Positions 11,676 to 23,050 of a DNA stretch of 64,000 nucleotides are shown here, piece by piece. The position numbers and the translations under genes were made by a program. How positions within the stretch are numbered: the first letter of the stretch is position 1; each line of letters begins with the position of its first letter. The notes below the pieces were generated by a model, which saw nothing but the letters and a program-made list of their open reading frames with translations, was not told the origin of the DNA and made no database searches. This DNA is from Madurella fahalii (Eukaryota; Ascomycota; Sordariomycetes; Sordariales), in NCBI GenBank assembly GCA_029876055.1, contig CM056877.1, positions 3,038,001 through 3,102,000 on the forward strand, read 5' to 3'.

Positions 11676-13423
11676 TTATATGTCAGGACTTGACCCGTCA
11701 CAAGCCCTTGTCCTTTCCGTCTGTTTTCCCTTGCTGCTCCCCAAGACCCTCACAAGTGCATCTGGATGGATCAGGTGTCCTCTCTGGACATAGACAAAGA
11801 CAGTATACACCGCCCATGCCGAGGCGACGGCCCCAACGGATATGAGAGAAGGCCACTTGAACTGCTCGGGGCGGGAGAAGACGATAGTCGATGCAAATGA
11901 CAGGAGCTCGAAGGCGTTCTGCCAGGCCGCCTCAACGGACGAAAATGCGCCACGGCTCTCGGCCTCCACTCCCTTATTGACGGTTAGCCTTGTGTAGTAC
12001 CACTTTCACGAGTACCTTCGGTGCTCACCTCCTGGACGATGATCTGTACACAAAGTTCAAAACCTCTGAGTCCTAGACGGCTGAGTATCGTCCCACCCAC
12101 CAGACCACTTGCTGAAATGACCGGCTTATCATCAAAGAACCAAAATAAGGCGGTCCCGGCAACTAGCATAGTAACTTGCCAGCTGCTTAACCACAGGCCC
12201 GCCCTGACCGGTCCAATTCGTTTCAGGAGCCAAGGCGCCACCCATGTCGCCGACATTTCAAAGGCCACACTCAGCGTGCTCGCGGTACCGACTTGGGTGG
12301 CGGTATAGCCGGCTGAGAGGAGGTACGTCACCATCTGACCTGCGAATCCCAGGACTGTGAGATAGAGTAGGGCACCGGCGAAGGAGGGGAGAAACGCGCG
12401 GTGGCCGAAGTAGAAGCGGAAATCCTTGGCTGATTTGCGAAAGACACCATGAATGTTTTTCCAGCTGCGCCAGTGTCCGCGTTCCCGCTGATATGCTGAC
12501 TCGGCGTCTGCCGGCTCTGGTTGTGATGGGCTCTGCTTCGCTTCTTGCAACTCGGGCACCTCATTGTAAACCCGGGCGATAGCATAGTACTCGACGACGA
12601 TGGACGTGACGTTCATGACTAGATTGACAATGATAGCCACTTTAGTCGAGAAACCGGCCACCAGGGCAATGAAAAGAGGACCGAAGAGCTTGCAAAGCAA
12701 GTCGATGCGTCGCATTTGTGCGTTCATGATCACTAGTGCCGCGTTGTTCTTGCCTGCCACGACCACAACCTAGCAAAGTTTATGAGCCAAGGTGTTGGGT
12801 TGCTTGTCTTGTAGTCAACTTACCCAGTCTTTCTCGACAGATATCAGGTTCATGATGGAGCATAGCTTCTCGACGCAGGCTAATAGTGACAACAGCATAA
12901 GCATACCGTTTTCCTTGCCACGTCCGAGCGGCAGCTTGATGGAGAGGATGTAGAAGACTACACAGGACGCTGCTACAACAAGGCGCTGGAAGACTTGAGG
13001 GTGTTAGTGTGAGCACATAGCAAGTGTACCGGGGACTCTACCAATAGACACTCGGACAACCTGGAGACGGTTGGCCGTGTCAACATAGTGTCCTATAGCT
13101 GGGGCGAAGACAATGGCAGACAGCCCGCGCGTCAGCGCGTACACAGACATTGGGAGCAACGTCCCTGGGAAGACGGCCGCTAGATAAAGCACAGCGCCGA
13201 ACTCGAAGACGCGGGAATTCCACGTCGACAAGAAGTGCGACACATAGAGCCGGCGGGCAATCCGAACTGGCATTCCAGCCTGAGATCCGGCCGGATTGTG
13301 AAGCAGAGGGGTGCGATCATTGATACTAGGGACCTCGGCAGCAGGCCGACTGGATGCCATGGCTGGTTCGGACAAAAATCGTCGATGGTGTGAGGAACTC
13401 GGCTTCACTGCCGTGCTTGGCAC
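11676..13423 (-). CDS. Ferroportin (SLC40)-family transporter
   Basis: Multi-pass membrane protein resembling ferroportin, the metazoan and plant iron exporter. Four exons on the minus strand close in phase: 13423-13042, 12993-12824, 12769-12029 and 11972-11676, giving 529 aa. Family-like segments include the first membrane region (LYVSHFLSTWNSRVFEFG), a second helix ending in GHYVDTANRL, the NAALVIMNAQMRRIDLLCKL helix (ferroportins have a similar ..MRRID.. motif) and the C-terminal RGAFSSVEAAWQNAFELL region. The N-terminal 55 residues are polar and presumably cytosolic, with an acidic dileucine-like RTPLL. The substrate could be iron or another divalent metal; localisation (plasma membrane or vacuole) is unknown. 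The family call rests on motif resemblance across the whole length. Confidence 0.85.
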
Positions 13424-14155
13424 TTGATAATGGCGCTCTTTAACTGTTTTTGCGCTGCATGGCCCGTCACATGATGCGGGGGTACCACCAAGATCTCATT
13501 CCCCCGTGGATCGGGACCTGTTCACGACAGTAGCAGCATACCGGGCGGCTTAGCGTTGACGACTCCTCAGAAGCTGCCTTGAATATGATGCTTTACCTTG
13601 AGCGCGGGTTTCGCCTGGCGGATCTGGGGGAAGGTTTGAAGCAGTTCTTTCACTGCCTACAACGGCCCAGGGCTCATTAGCGCCTGGCTTTGGGACAGGG
13701 ATTATCAGTTTCAAACCAGTTAATTCACCAATGCTGCCTTTAGCGTTGAAATACCTGGGTATTGTAGCTGTTGTGCTGCAGATATCTGAATCTCCGACGG
13801 GGACTTGTGCTGATGGATTGCACTAACAATGTTGTATTGCAAGGTAGTAGTGTGCCTCTGCCGGGTTGTTTAACCTTGGTTTTTTTCGTCCATGAATCCC
13901 GTGATTGCCAGGCAGAAGCGGATGAGTGGATCGTGATCTTTGGGCGCATGAATCGTGCTGAGCGGGACCAGCCTAGCGCGAACCGGAAAGGCGGCTGCCA
14001 GTGAAATTGCCCGACGAATCCTTCACAAAGTGTGCCCCTGAACATGCATTTCGTATAAATAAGGCCAAAGAACCTTGAATCCGCGTCCCTGACTCCATCA
14101 TGGCCGGTTTTGCAGATCGTCCCCGTCCCACACCTCGGCCTGCCCGAGAGGAAGA
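13424..14155. other. Divergent promoter region between ferroportin-like and GH76 genes
   Basis: About 730 bases separate the two divergently transcribed start codons. A short-lived open frame on the minus strand shows no domain. A TATA element for the plus-strand gene is listed separately. Confidence 0.4.
14054..14061 (+). promoter_or_regulatory. TATA box of the GH76 gene
   Basis: TATAAATA lies about 100 bases upstream of the ATG at 14156, a position typical for a filamentous-fungal core promoter. Function is inferred from sequence and spacing only. Confidence 0.5.
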
Positions 14156-15801
14156 ATGATGCACAAGGTGGCGCTTCCCCTGCTGCTCGCCGGCGCCGGT
14201 TCGGCGTCGGCAGCTCTGCAGGTTGATTTCGGGTCTTCAGGTAAAACACTAAGCCCATCTCATTGACCGGCCGGGACCCACTACGATTGACAAGACACTG
14301 ACATGAACTCAAGACTCAATCAAAGCAGCCGCCAAAGATGTGGCGGCCGACCTGATGGCATACTACAGGGGTAACGAGACCGGCGAAATCCCGGGCATCT
14401 TCCCTCCGCCCCCAGAGAGCGACTTCTACTGGTTCACTGGCGCCCTCCTGTGGTCCACCATGATCGACTACTGGCATTACACGGGCGACGATAGCTACAA
14501 TGCCGTAGCCTTGGAAGGTCTTGTGCACCAGAACGGTCCCAGCCTTGCGTCCGCCTTCATGCCCACCAATTGGACCGCGACAATGGGAAACGACGATCAT
14601 GGACTCTGGGGCATGTTGGCAATGCTCGCTGCTGAGCTAAACTTCCCTAGCGCACCGCAGGGCGAGCCGAGCTGGATCGAGCTGGCTGAAGCCGTGTTCG
14701 GCTTGCTGGCAGCTCGGTGGGCCGAGGATGATGTTTGCGATGGCGGCCTGCGCTGGCAGATCATGCCCACCAACTTCGGCTACAATCTCAAAAACACCTT
14801 GGCCAATGCCATCTTCATCAACCTCGGCGCCAGGCTGGCGCGGTACACGGGCAACCAGACTTATGCCGTCCAGGCGAGGCAGACCTGGGATTGGCTCACC
14901 GCCGTCGGGCTCGTCGACGAGTCCTTCAACGTCTTTGACGGTACCCTGCCCGACTCAGACTGCAGCGATATAATCCGTTACGCGTGGTCCAACAACGCCG
15001 CAGTCCTCATACAAGCTGCAGCGTACATGTACAACCAGGTGCGCCCCCCCCCTTCCCAAAAAAAATCCCAGTGTCCCACATCCCCTTCCCTTCCCAACCC
15101 AATCCAACCCCCTTCCGCCGCCAACCAACCAACCCACGCATCGTAAACAGACAACTGGCGACGACCAATCCACCTGGCAGTCCGTCCTCACCGGCCTGAC
15201 CAACCGCACGCTCTCCGTCTTCTTCCCGGACCGGATCCACGTCGAGGTCGCCTGCGAGGGCGTTGAGCGGACGACCTGCAACAGCGCCATGCGCTTCTTC
15301 AAGGGCGTGACGCTGCGCTCGCTTGCTAGCGTGGTGCAGCTGGCGCCCTTCCTGCGCGAGACCATCACGTCGGGCGCGCTGCGCGGGTCGGCCGAGGCGG
15401 CCGTCGAGGCGTGCGACCAGGGGCCCAGCGGGCGGGAGTGCGGGTTCCGCTGGGCCGGCCCCGCCGAGACCGTCGAGGGCCAGATGGTCGGCGCGCCCGA
15501 GCAGATGAATGCCCTGAGCGCGCTGGTGAGCATGTTGGTTGATGAGGCGGCTGGGAAGGGGTTCGCGACGGCGGAGGACGCGGATCAGGTTGGTGGGGAT
15601 GGCGGGGGTGATGATAGTGGGAATGGTGGGGATGGAGAGGACCAGGCTGGAGAAGGTGCGGGACAGGGGGATGGGAATGGGGATCAGAATGGAAATGGGA
15701 ATGAGAATGAGAATCAGAACGGGGATGGGGACTCCGCAGGTGTCAGGATGTCGGTTGCGCTGGGTTGGGTGGTGGTTGGCTTGGTTGCCGCGCTTCTGTA
15801 G
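14156..15801 (+). CDS. GPI-anchored GH76 protein (Dfg5/Dcw1 family, mannan endo-1,6-alpha-mannosidase-like)
   Basis: Cell-surface protein of the Dfg5/Dcw1 family, thought to transfer GPI-anchored proteins onto cell-wall glucan. Three exons close in phase: 14156-14240, 14314-15038 and 15151-15801, giving 486 aa. Exon 1 encodes a signal peptide (two start Mets, then a hydrophobic LPLLLAGAGSASA core). The body contains repeated aromatic-rich alpha-toroid motifs (DFYWFTGALLWSTMIDYW, TWDWL). The acidic pair in GNDDHGLWG near residue 121 corresponds to the family's catalytic aspartates. After about residue 420 comes a Gly/Asn/Asp/Glu stalk, then a hydrophobic C-terminus without further polar residues, the expected GPI-attachment signal. 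The second intron is C-rich and 112 nt long. Confidence 0.9.
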
Positions 15802-16412
15802 TTGAGTGTCTGCTGTATCGAAAGTTTCCGACCTAGACATTGCCGGCATCCTTAGTTATTAATATTAATTGGGACATGATGGTCCACCTGAACCTTCGCA
15901 TATTTCCCGAAGCAGTGTTGTTCCGTCTAACTAGTACTAGTAATTCACGGTGCTATGCAAGTCAAAATACGACTTGCAAATGCATGACGGCCAGAGCATT
16001 ACATACTAGTAATTCGTACTGAGTATCGTTGTTACTTATCATAGTTTACAGTAGTTACAGATAGTCCAACGGCATCGCCATCCTTACTTGGTCGTTTTTT
16101 CATCATTCGCGCCAGTGAACCTACCAGTGCTTTTAGCAGCCTCTTCTCCTCTATCAAGCGAGCAATAGCTTTCCTTTCATGAGGAGTAGTTATGTTGTCA
16201 AACCTCCCCATCATTCTCAAGCCTAGAAACTGTGTTCTCGCTCGCATAGTACGCTGTATTACACCGTGCGAGAGCCACTTGCTCCTCTATCTCAGCTCCA
16301 TTATGATTGATGCTTGCATTCTTCGCATTCCTCTACAGCCGAGGACCAAATTTCCCATCAAACCTGCTCAACCCCGTCTCCCTCCTCATCCCCAAATGTC
16401 TCCTCATAAACC
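15802..16412. other. Intergenic region between two converging genes
   Basis: About 610 bases between the 3' ends of the GH76 gene and the minus-strand disordered protein. A repeated ACTAGTA motif occurs near 15930-16010. No gene or RNA was recognised. Confidence 0.35.
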
Positions 16413-17654
16413 CTACAACACATCCAGCCAGTGCTCTAAAATCCCCATCGCCTCACGCACATGAGCCACCTTCTCATCTTCACTCTCCTCACCATGTTCC
16501 CCACCCCCATCCCCACCACCACCACTGCCGCCACTATTCCCCTCTGACTCCTTACGCGCCATCTCCCGCCGACAATTCTCCAGCACCCCCTCGTACGACT
16601 CAATGAGCAGCAGCACTTGCAGCTTTGCCGCCCTGTGCTCCTCAGGGGTGTGGTTCTGCCGGGGCGACAGCACCTTGGTGAGCTCGTCGGCGAGCAGCTG
16701 GGCGCAGATCTGCAGGCTGATGGAGTTGCTCGCGCCGTGGCCGAGGCGGGACGGCGGGAGTGGGTAGCAGAACTCCGAGGCTCGGGACTGGCTGGCCGGA
16801 CTTGGCTGGCATGGGGAGCGCGGGCCGGGCGAGGCGAACCGCCCCGTCGCCGCGGTCGTCGCCGCTGCCGTCGCAGCGAGAGACCCCCGCAGCGTTGGCA
16901 TTGAGACGGCGGGCGGTTGGCTCGTCCGGATCGGGCTCCTGGGAGGGATCACGGGGATCGACGTCGCCGGTGGCTGCGCTGCGCCGCTGCTTCTCCCGTC
17001 GCTCTCGAGCTCGACCGCGGTGGTGGAGGATGCGAGGGATGGGGCGATGATGGAGTTTGTCCATGTCGATGCCCGCGGGGTATGCCGTGCGATGTCGGGC
17101 TTTTGGCTGGCTCGTGAGTGGGCTCGTCGGTGGACACCCCGCCGGCTCGGGACTCGGCTGCTTCCCATGTTGTCAAACTCTGGGAGGACGGCGCGGTAGA
17201 CCTCGGCGAGCTCGGTAGCTCTGTCGTAGGCCGGGGGCTGGTCAACTGCCGTGGTGGCCACCGCTGTTGTGTGGCTCAAGGCTGTCTGTTGTGACTCATT
17301 CGCTCTTTGTAATGTTATCTGGGGCAGAACCCCGGGGATTACCCCATCTGGACTTGTCTTTGCGGTGAAGGTTTGATAGATTGGTAGACTCGGTAGGTCG
17401 GGCACGTCTGTGGTTGAGGTCCTGTGCGGTCTTGACGGCTTCAGGATCGACTGGAAGGAGGCATTGCTCCGCATGAACTCTCGGAAGCGACTTCCATCTG
17501 TGGACAGGAACCCTGATCGCTTCTTCAACTTGCTCCGATTTGAGTCGACATCGTAAGAATGAGAACTGGAACTGGCACGGCGGTACTTTCTTGCCAAGTA
17601 TGAAATGATGGATGGCATCCTGACTGGAAGGACGTGTTTCCTCGAAGAACACAA
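16413..17654 (-). CDS. Uncharacterised, mostly disordered protein with PPxY motif
   Basis: Single open frame of 413 aa; a Met 12 codons in (MPSIISYLARKY) may be the true start. The N-terminus is basic (RKYRRASSSS), followed by long Ser/Pro/Thr/Ala-rich stretches of low complexity. One PPAYDRATELAEVYRAVLPEFDNMG segment (near residues 139-163) resembles the conserved PPxY-containing patch of fungal proteins recognised by WW domains. The C-terminal 100 residues look helical (ICAQLLADELTKVLS, then LLLIESYEGVLENCRREM), split by a Gly/Glu-rich run. Length and absence of stops suggest a real gene. I recognise no enzyme or DNA-binding domain and propose no function. Confidence 0.6.
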   Translation of the reverse strand: MCSSRKHVLPVRMPSIISYLARKYRRASSSSHSYDVDSNRSKLKKRSGFLSTDGSRFREFMRSNASFQSILKPSRPHRTSTTDVPDLPSLPIYQTFTAKTSPDGVIPGVLPQITLQRANESQQTALSHTTAVATTAVDQPPAYDRATELAEVYRAVLPEFDNMGSSRVPSRRGVHRRAHSRASQKPDIARHTPRASTWTNSIIAPSLASSTTAVELESDGRSSGAAQPPATSIPVIPPRSPIRTSQPPAVSMPTLRGSLAATAAATTAATGRFASPGPRSPCQPSPASQSRASEFCYPLPPSRLGHGASNSISLQICAQLLADELTKVLSPRQNHTPEEHRAAKLQVLLLIESYEGVLENCRREMARKESEGNSGGSGGGGDGGGEHGEESEDEKVAHVREAMGILEHWLDVL

Positions 17655-18558
17655 GAAGAATGAGAGGGAGACAGCGCGTTCATCTTGTAAAGGTATTTTC
17701 TTGCGCCCGTCTCGGTTACTGGGGAGCGAGCATCCTTAGCCATCTATATCTGCCCGAAGCGGGCGGTGACGGGCTTAGAGGCAAACTTGCGATGCGTCTT
17801 TGTGCATCTGCATCTCAATTGCAGGAAAGAACATTAAACTTGATCACTTCCGACGGTTAGTTCCGTCGAATGCCAGAAATGAGACTGTTCGCGACTGTAT
17901 AAGGTACCGCGAACTACTAGCGGCTATAACTGGGAGCTGCCAGCATAAAGCCGAATGCTGTCAGGTTCCTTTAGCGTCATCACATAACACTTTGATGTCG
18001 GTTTCCCGGGCACCAGAGGTCAAAGTTATTTCCCCTCTCAAGGATAGAAAGAGTGTCAAGACCGGATTGATGGTGTTCGTAACAGAAACTTGCGCTGCTC
18101 GTCTGAACCTTTCCACCAGGTACTACTCGAATGGCGGCATTCATCCTGAATTTAGCGATGGTGACGGAAACAATGGGATTGTTCATGCATCTTCTTTATT
18201 CCTGAACACAGCCAGAAATAGGTTTTAAACAATTCATTTGTCCCACGGCTTTGTCCAGAAAGTCCCCATTTCACCTGGAATACTAGGGACACGGCCTTGC
18301 GAACCAACCTTTGTTCTCATAGCCTGGATATAGTCTTCGCTTCCCCCACCGCAACCAACCTCAGTGAAGATCCAAGAGAGTCCGGAGTGTACGAATTTAA
18401 ACATTTGGTCAACATCTCACTAAACTCAAAGACACACTCTTGGATAGGAGCCCTTCCATCCAAAGTGAGACAACTAAGGAACAATAAAATCAGATAGAGG
18501 CAAACGGTGAGCAACCCCTTAACCACAATCAGACAAGAAGAACAAAAAGAAAAAAAAA
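17655..18558. other. Divergent intergenic region upstream of the TBP-like gene
   Basis: About 900 bases between divergent start codons. A run of nine A bases lies directly before the TBP-like ATG at 18559. Open frames present are short and featureless. Confidence 0.4.
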
Positions 18559-19248
18559 ATGTCACAAGAGCAATCAGAAACGCCCTCCTGGCGGGAACGC
18601 CACAATCCCGAATGGCCGCTCCCGCGGCTTCAGAACGTCGTCGCCACCGTCAACCTCGACTGCCGCCTCGACCTCAAGCTCATCTCGCAGCAGGCGCGCA
18701 ACGTCGAGTACAACCGCAACAAGTTCCACGCGCTGGTGATGCGGATCCGCGAGCCGCGCACGACGACGCTCGTCTTCGCGTCGGGCAAGCTGGTCATCAC
18801 GGGGGCCAAGTCGGAGGAGCAGGCGCGGCTCGCGGGGCGGCGGCACGCGCGGGCGATCCAGAAGTGCGGCTTCCAGACCAGGTTCAAGGACTTCAAGGTG
18901 CAGAACTTTGTCGGGTCCGCCAGCTGCGGCTTCTACGTGCGCCTCGAGGGTTTCCACATGGAGACGCTGCAGTTCAGCCAGTACGAGGCCGAGATCTTCC
19001 CTGGCCTGATCTACAAGATGGTTAACCCCCGCCTGACGTGCCTCGTGTTTGCCAACGGCAAGGTGGTGCTGACGGGCGCCAAGAAGGAGGAGGACGTGTT
19101 CGAGGCGTTTACGAATCTGTATCCGATGCTGCTGGATTATAAGATGGGGGATGTGATTACTCGGAGCGAGCCGCTGCCGCCGCCGGAGGAGGGGAAAAAG
19201 GTCAAGGAGACGAAGCCAGAGAAAAGGGTGCGAAGGAGGAAAAGGTGA
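18559..19248 (+). CDS. TATA-box-binding-protein-like factor (intronless)
   Basis: 229-aa protein with the two-fold repeated TBP saddle: repeat 1 about residues 23-105, repeat 2 about 112-196. TBP nucleates transcription pre-initiation complexes. The four DNA-kinking Phe positions appear kept (NKFHAL, LVFASGK, EIFPGL, LVFANGK), as are the Asn residues of LQNVVATVN and VQNFVG. It diverges from standard fungal TBP at several places, for example SASCGFYVRLEGFHMETLQ in the second repeat. It lacks the usual N-terminal domain, has a charged Lys/Arg/Pro tail, and its coding region is uninterrupted. It may be a second, diverged TBP gene rather than the main one. The stop overlaps a GTGAGT donor-like sequence, so a further 3' exon is possible though not required. 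Confidence 0.85.
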   Translation: MSQEQSETPSWRERHNPEWPLPRLQNVVATVNLDCRLDLKLISQQARNVEYNRNKFHALVMRIREPRTTTLVFASGKLVITGAKSEEQARLAGRRHARAIQKCGFQTRFKDFKVQNFVGSASCGFYVRLEGFHMETLQFSQYEAEIFPGLIYKMVNPRLTCLVFANGKVVLTGAKKEEDVFEAFTNLYPMLLDYKMGDVITRSEPLPPPEEGKKVKETKPEKRVRRRKR

Positions 19249-19534
19249 GTACCTGCTATTACTGGTAAGTATTGGTGAGACACAGTACTGGGTAAACGCC
19301 ACCTGGCTTGGTGGTAGATGATGGGTAAGTACTAAGGTACTTGAACGTATGTATCTCGCGGTAATCACACACAAGCATGCGTGAGACAATAGCGGTTCGG
19401 TTCAACAAAGAGGAATCTTGAACCGGCAATAATTCATTGCTTTTCTTTGTTCTGACTCCCTAGCGGTGCGCTCCCAGCGAATCGTTGCCCTACTTTTGCT
19501 GAGAGTACTGCAGGAAACAAGGTAGCTTAGTGCA

Positions 19535-21330
19535 TTAAGCCTGTCGTTCTGCCGTCCGAGTTCCCGCTCCGTTCCTCGAAGCCCGCCGATCTACAGCCTC
19601 AAGCTCAATATTGAGCACCTTGTCAACATTCTGCTGTACCTTATCTTGGACTGCCTTGCCCTCAAACATGAAGCTCAGCTCTTCGAGCGTACGGTTATGC
19701 GTCTCGGGGAATATCCAGTACACTGTTGCAATCTCGACAAAGATCCAGACGCAGTAGACGATGTAGTACTTCCAGCCGATGGCGTCGAGCGCGATGGGGT
19801 TGACGTATGTGTTGAAGAAGACGGCAAATCGCACAGTGAGTTGCTCCACAGAGATCCCCTTGGCGCGTTGTTGGTAGGGGAATAACTCGACGAGATAGGT
19901 GTAAGCAAGGGCGTTCCAACCCACGTTGTAGAACCTAGCCTGCCAGTGAGCCCCTGAAATCGGTACAAGTAGAAAGCCGAGCGAGACTTACGGCGAGTAG
20001 ACATAAATAAACACCAACACCGGAATCGCCGCTTTCGATGAGTTTTCGATTTCCGCCCGCGCACTGGCGATAGTCCAGACAATGTAGACTATCGCCGTGC
20101 CAATGGTACAAAGCAGGAACATCTTTCGCCGGGGAAATCGAGGCGCAATTAACGCAATCGGCACCGCATTGATGAAGCCCCAGCAAGTATTGCTCAAGAT
20201 GATCTGCTGTACCGTCCTGTTATCCGTGATGTTCACGAGCGCCAGGATCTTCTTCATGTAGAAGCTCAGAAGGCCGTTCCCGCTCCACTGCGTAAAGAAA
20301 CCCATGACGGCAGCAATCGTGAAACGGCGACGCATGGGTGGATCGCGCACAACATCGGCCCACACAAACGACTTTGACAGCTCCTTCTCCAGCGCAATAG
20401 TCGACTGAATTTGCGCGTACTCGAGCCGTACAAACTCGTCACCGTCGGCACCCTCGCTGTGGTACTTTTGTAGTATGGCAAAGGCCTCGTCGCCACGGTC
20501 TTGCGAGATCAGCCAGCGGGGGGACTCGGGACACCAGTACATGAACGCGATCTGGCAGAAGCTGGGGACGAGCTGCAGCAGACTCGGCAGTCGCCAGGCC
20601 CAGGTGCTGGTCATCTGAAACGTGCCATACGTGGTTCCCGCGGCGACGATGGCGCCCACGAACCAGGAGGCGTTGAACAGCGACGTCATGATGGGGCGTT
20701 CTTTGGCATACGACAGCTCTCCGATCATGGAAGAGGCGTTGACGATGGCGAAGGGGATGCCGAAGCCGAGAACCCACCGGGAGGCGAGGAACATGTCGGA
20801 GTTGCGTGACCCAGCTTGCAGGCCGGCACCCATGCACATGACGAGGGAGGCGGCGAGGATGGTTCTCCGGCGGCCGAGATACTGGCTCACAGTCGGGATG
20901 AAGGGGATTGCCATGAGAGCACCGAGGGAGTACATCGCGTTCAGGAGGCCGAGGCGGGCCGAGGTCGGGTTGTCAAAGTCTGGATTACATTCATGTTCTG
21001 ATTAGCTCAAAAGCCACCAGGTCCCTCGTATGGCCGAAGGGCGAACATACAATCTGTCCACGACTTGACAGCCTGGAGAGAATTAAGCATAGAACTGTCG
21101 AAGCTGTTGAAGTTGTTGAGGTTAGAACGCTCGTAGTTGAACCTTAGGCCTAGCCGGCCGATTCGCGTCACTGCTTACCCTGATGTCCATTCGACCCCCA
21201 GCCCCGTGGGAACAAGGATGAGGTACAAGAAGCGCAGGTTTGGTTTCTTGTACCATGGCTTGTGGTCAGCCTGCGCAATGCGCGTTAGCCGCGGATCGAC
21301 GTGCTCTTCCTTCGCACCAATGATAGCCAT
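19535..21330 (-). CDS. MFS sugar transporter (hexose/lactose-permease type)
   Basis: Proton-coupled sugar porter of the major facilitator superfamily in the plasma membrane. Four exons on the minus strand fit: 21330-21179, 21103-21051, 20979-19992 and 19934-19535, giving 530 aa. An in-frame Met at 21360 could extend the N-terminus by 10 residues. Family signatures are FDSSMLNSLQ in the first helix, DYFDNPTSARLGLLNA, LGRRRTI after helix 2, PESPRWLI before the central loop and PETHNRTLEEL at the end. Twelve hydrophobic segments are apparent. It converges tail to tail with the TBP-like gene (286-base gap). The sugar is not predictable by eye; lactose, cellobiose, hexose and other porters share these motifs. 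Confidence 0.9.
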
Positions 21331-21360
21331 TGTCACTTGTCGATTCTGAGGCTTTAGCAA

Positions 21361-23050
21361 AAGATGTTAGGTGTCTTGAGACGTCGGCTGGCCATGCCAA
21401 CAGACCTTTAATAGCAAATGCTGTGTTAGCACCTGCCTATTAAGATCATAGCCCCAACCATGTTCTTGATGTCAAAGGAGCGGGAAGGACTCAAATATTT
21501 GCAAGAATTTGTAAGGCAGATTTGACTGACGGGGCGAATATCAAGTCGGATAAATTAACTGTGCTCCCGGATATCATGACCGTACAATGCTACCATGTAT
21601 TTCACTTGGGTGGTAATCTGAATAATGGGTATGGGGAAAAGGAAGCACCCTCCAGAGCAATACTCTGTGTTGACACATTCTGCCTTCAGAGAAGAAGAAG
21701 AGGAAGAAGCATAAAGGGGTAAAAAAAAAAAAATAAAAAAAAAAAAATTCAGCTTCAGTGCCCAGGCAAGCCGTACATATCGATCCACGTAGAGCAGAGT
21801 AGAATAGCTTGCGGTTGGGTACGGTCATGCTATCAAGCAGCACTGTTGTTCTATCTCGCGTGAGAGACTGCCCATCCATCGGCCTCGCCTAAATTACAAC
21901 GAGAGACCGGCATGCCAAGCTCTCTTTGGGGTTCCTTCCTCCGACGAGTGCGGGGTGCCGGCAGCCAATTTGCTGCGGGGAGAGAACCCGGTGCTCGGGA
22001 TTGAGGATGCGGCATGCCGGTTTCCCGGGCGAGAAGTGCCCGAGGCGAGCCCGTCGGGAGCATCACAGAACCCAACATCACGCAAGCAAGCGAAAGCCGC
22101 CGGTAACCTATAGGAGAAGAGGGCAGGGCTGAAACGCAGAGGACTTAATTGTAAATGTCAGTGTTTGGGATCATTATCCGGCAATCTGGCAAGGACGGTG
22201 GGTGTTAATGAGCCCTGCCGCGCGCTACGGAATGGGTCCCCATCTACAGCAGTAATGATTGGTGGGCGAGTGCATGGTTCTAGCATTCTGTCAGAGCATG
22301 CACTTGGGTACTGAAATGACACTAACACACACATTTACACGTACATACCCTTCGAAATCAGGGAAGGGAAGGTCGGTAAACACCCAGAGGGACAAGGCCA
22401 GGTAACTATAGCAGTAGGTTCTTATCACCCGGACAACCTCAAAATGACAAGTGCAGATAGAGCTGCCCCTAGTCAGAAAGTGTATCTTGCACCCAATGAG
22501 AATCCTCAAGCGCAGCGAGCAACAAGTGCCGGAGAACGCGGGGGAATCAGATGTCCTGTCTGAGGTGGTCGGCCAAGACGGCCCTGCTTTCGGCCCAAAT
22601 AGAAATGGATTCTCCACAAGCTCAGCCACCAAGGCGCAATCGCACCAAGTCCGTTTTCCTGGTCGAGGGGGCTGGATGCCCAAAAACCGTATCCGCCAAC
22701 TCAACACCACGTCGCGCGGGAACGGGTCCTGCGCGGTTTGTCCGAGCCGCGTCGGCGGGTTACCCAATCGTTGCGCCGATGGGTGACATCGGGGGCGAAA
22801 CGGGACGGCCGTGTAATGCAGAGTGGGGGCTGACTGAAAGGTTGACGCCCCTGCTCGAATGGCTATCAGCCGGCGCCGAAGTAAATTGATGGTTCTCAAC
22901 GACTCGTGTCGCTCTACTTCTGATCAGCCGAACTCCCGGAGTGCAAAGATATGCCCCAAGCAAGGTCTGGTCATACATCCAATAACGGAGGTTATAAGTA
23001 GCATCACTTGCCGCACGAGGATGGTCTATTACAAAAGAGGTTACAGAACT
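21361..23050. other. Intergenic region, 1.7 kb, with an A-rich tract
   Basis: Lies between the MFS start and the end of the guanylate kinase gene. It holds an almost pure A tract at about 21721-21747 and a GAAGAAGAAGAGGAAGAAG purine run just before it. Frames of 100-200 codons on either strand from 22291 to 22899 overlap each other and have no domain, so I do not call them. No tRNA was found. Confidence 0.4.

Noticed and set aside
22450..22480. Similarity of GCAGATAGAGCTGCCCCT to the sequence near 32677
   Set aside because: Only about 20 of 25 bases match and the similarity does not extend, so it may be chance.
22291..22899. 202-codon minus-strand frame with overlapping plus-strand frames
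   Set aside because: Low-complexity, Arg/Ser/Pro-rich without a domain, and mutually overlapping frames on both strands suggest non-coding GC-rich DNA.
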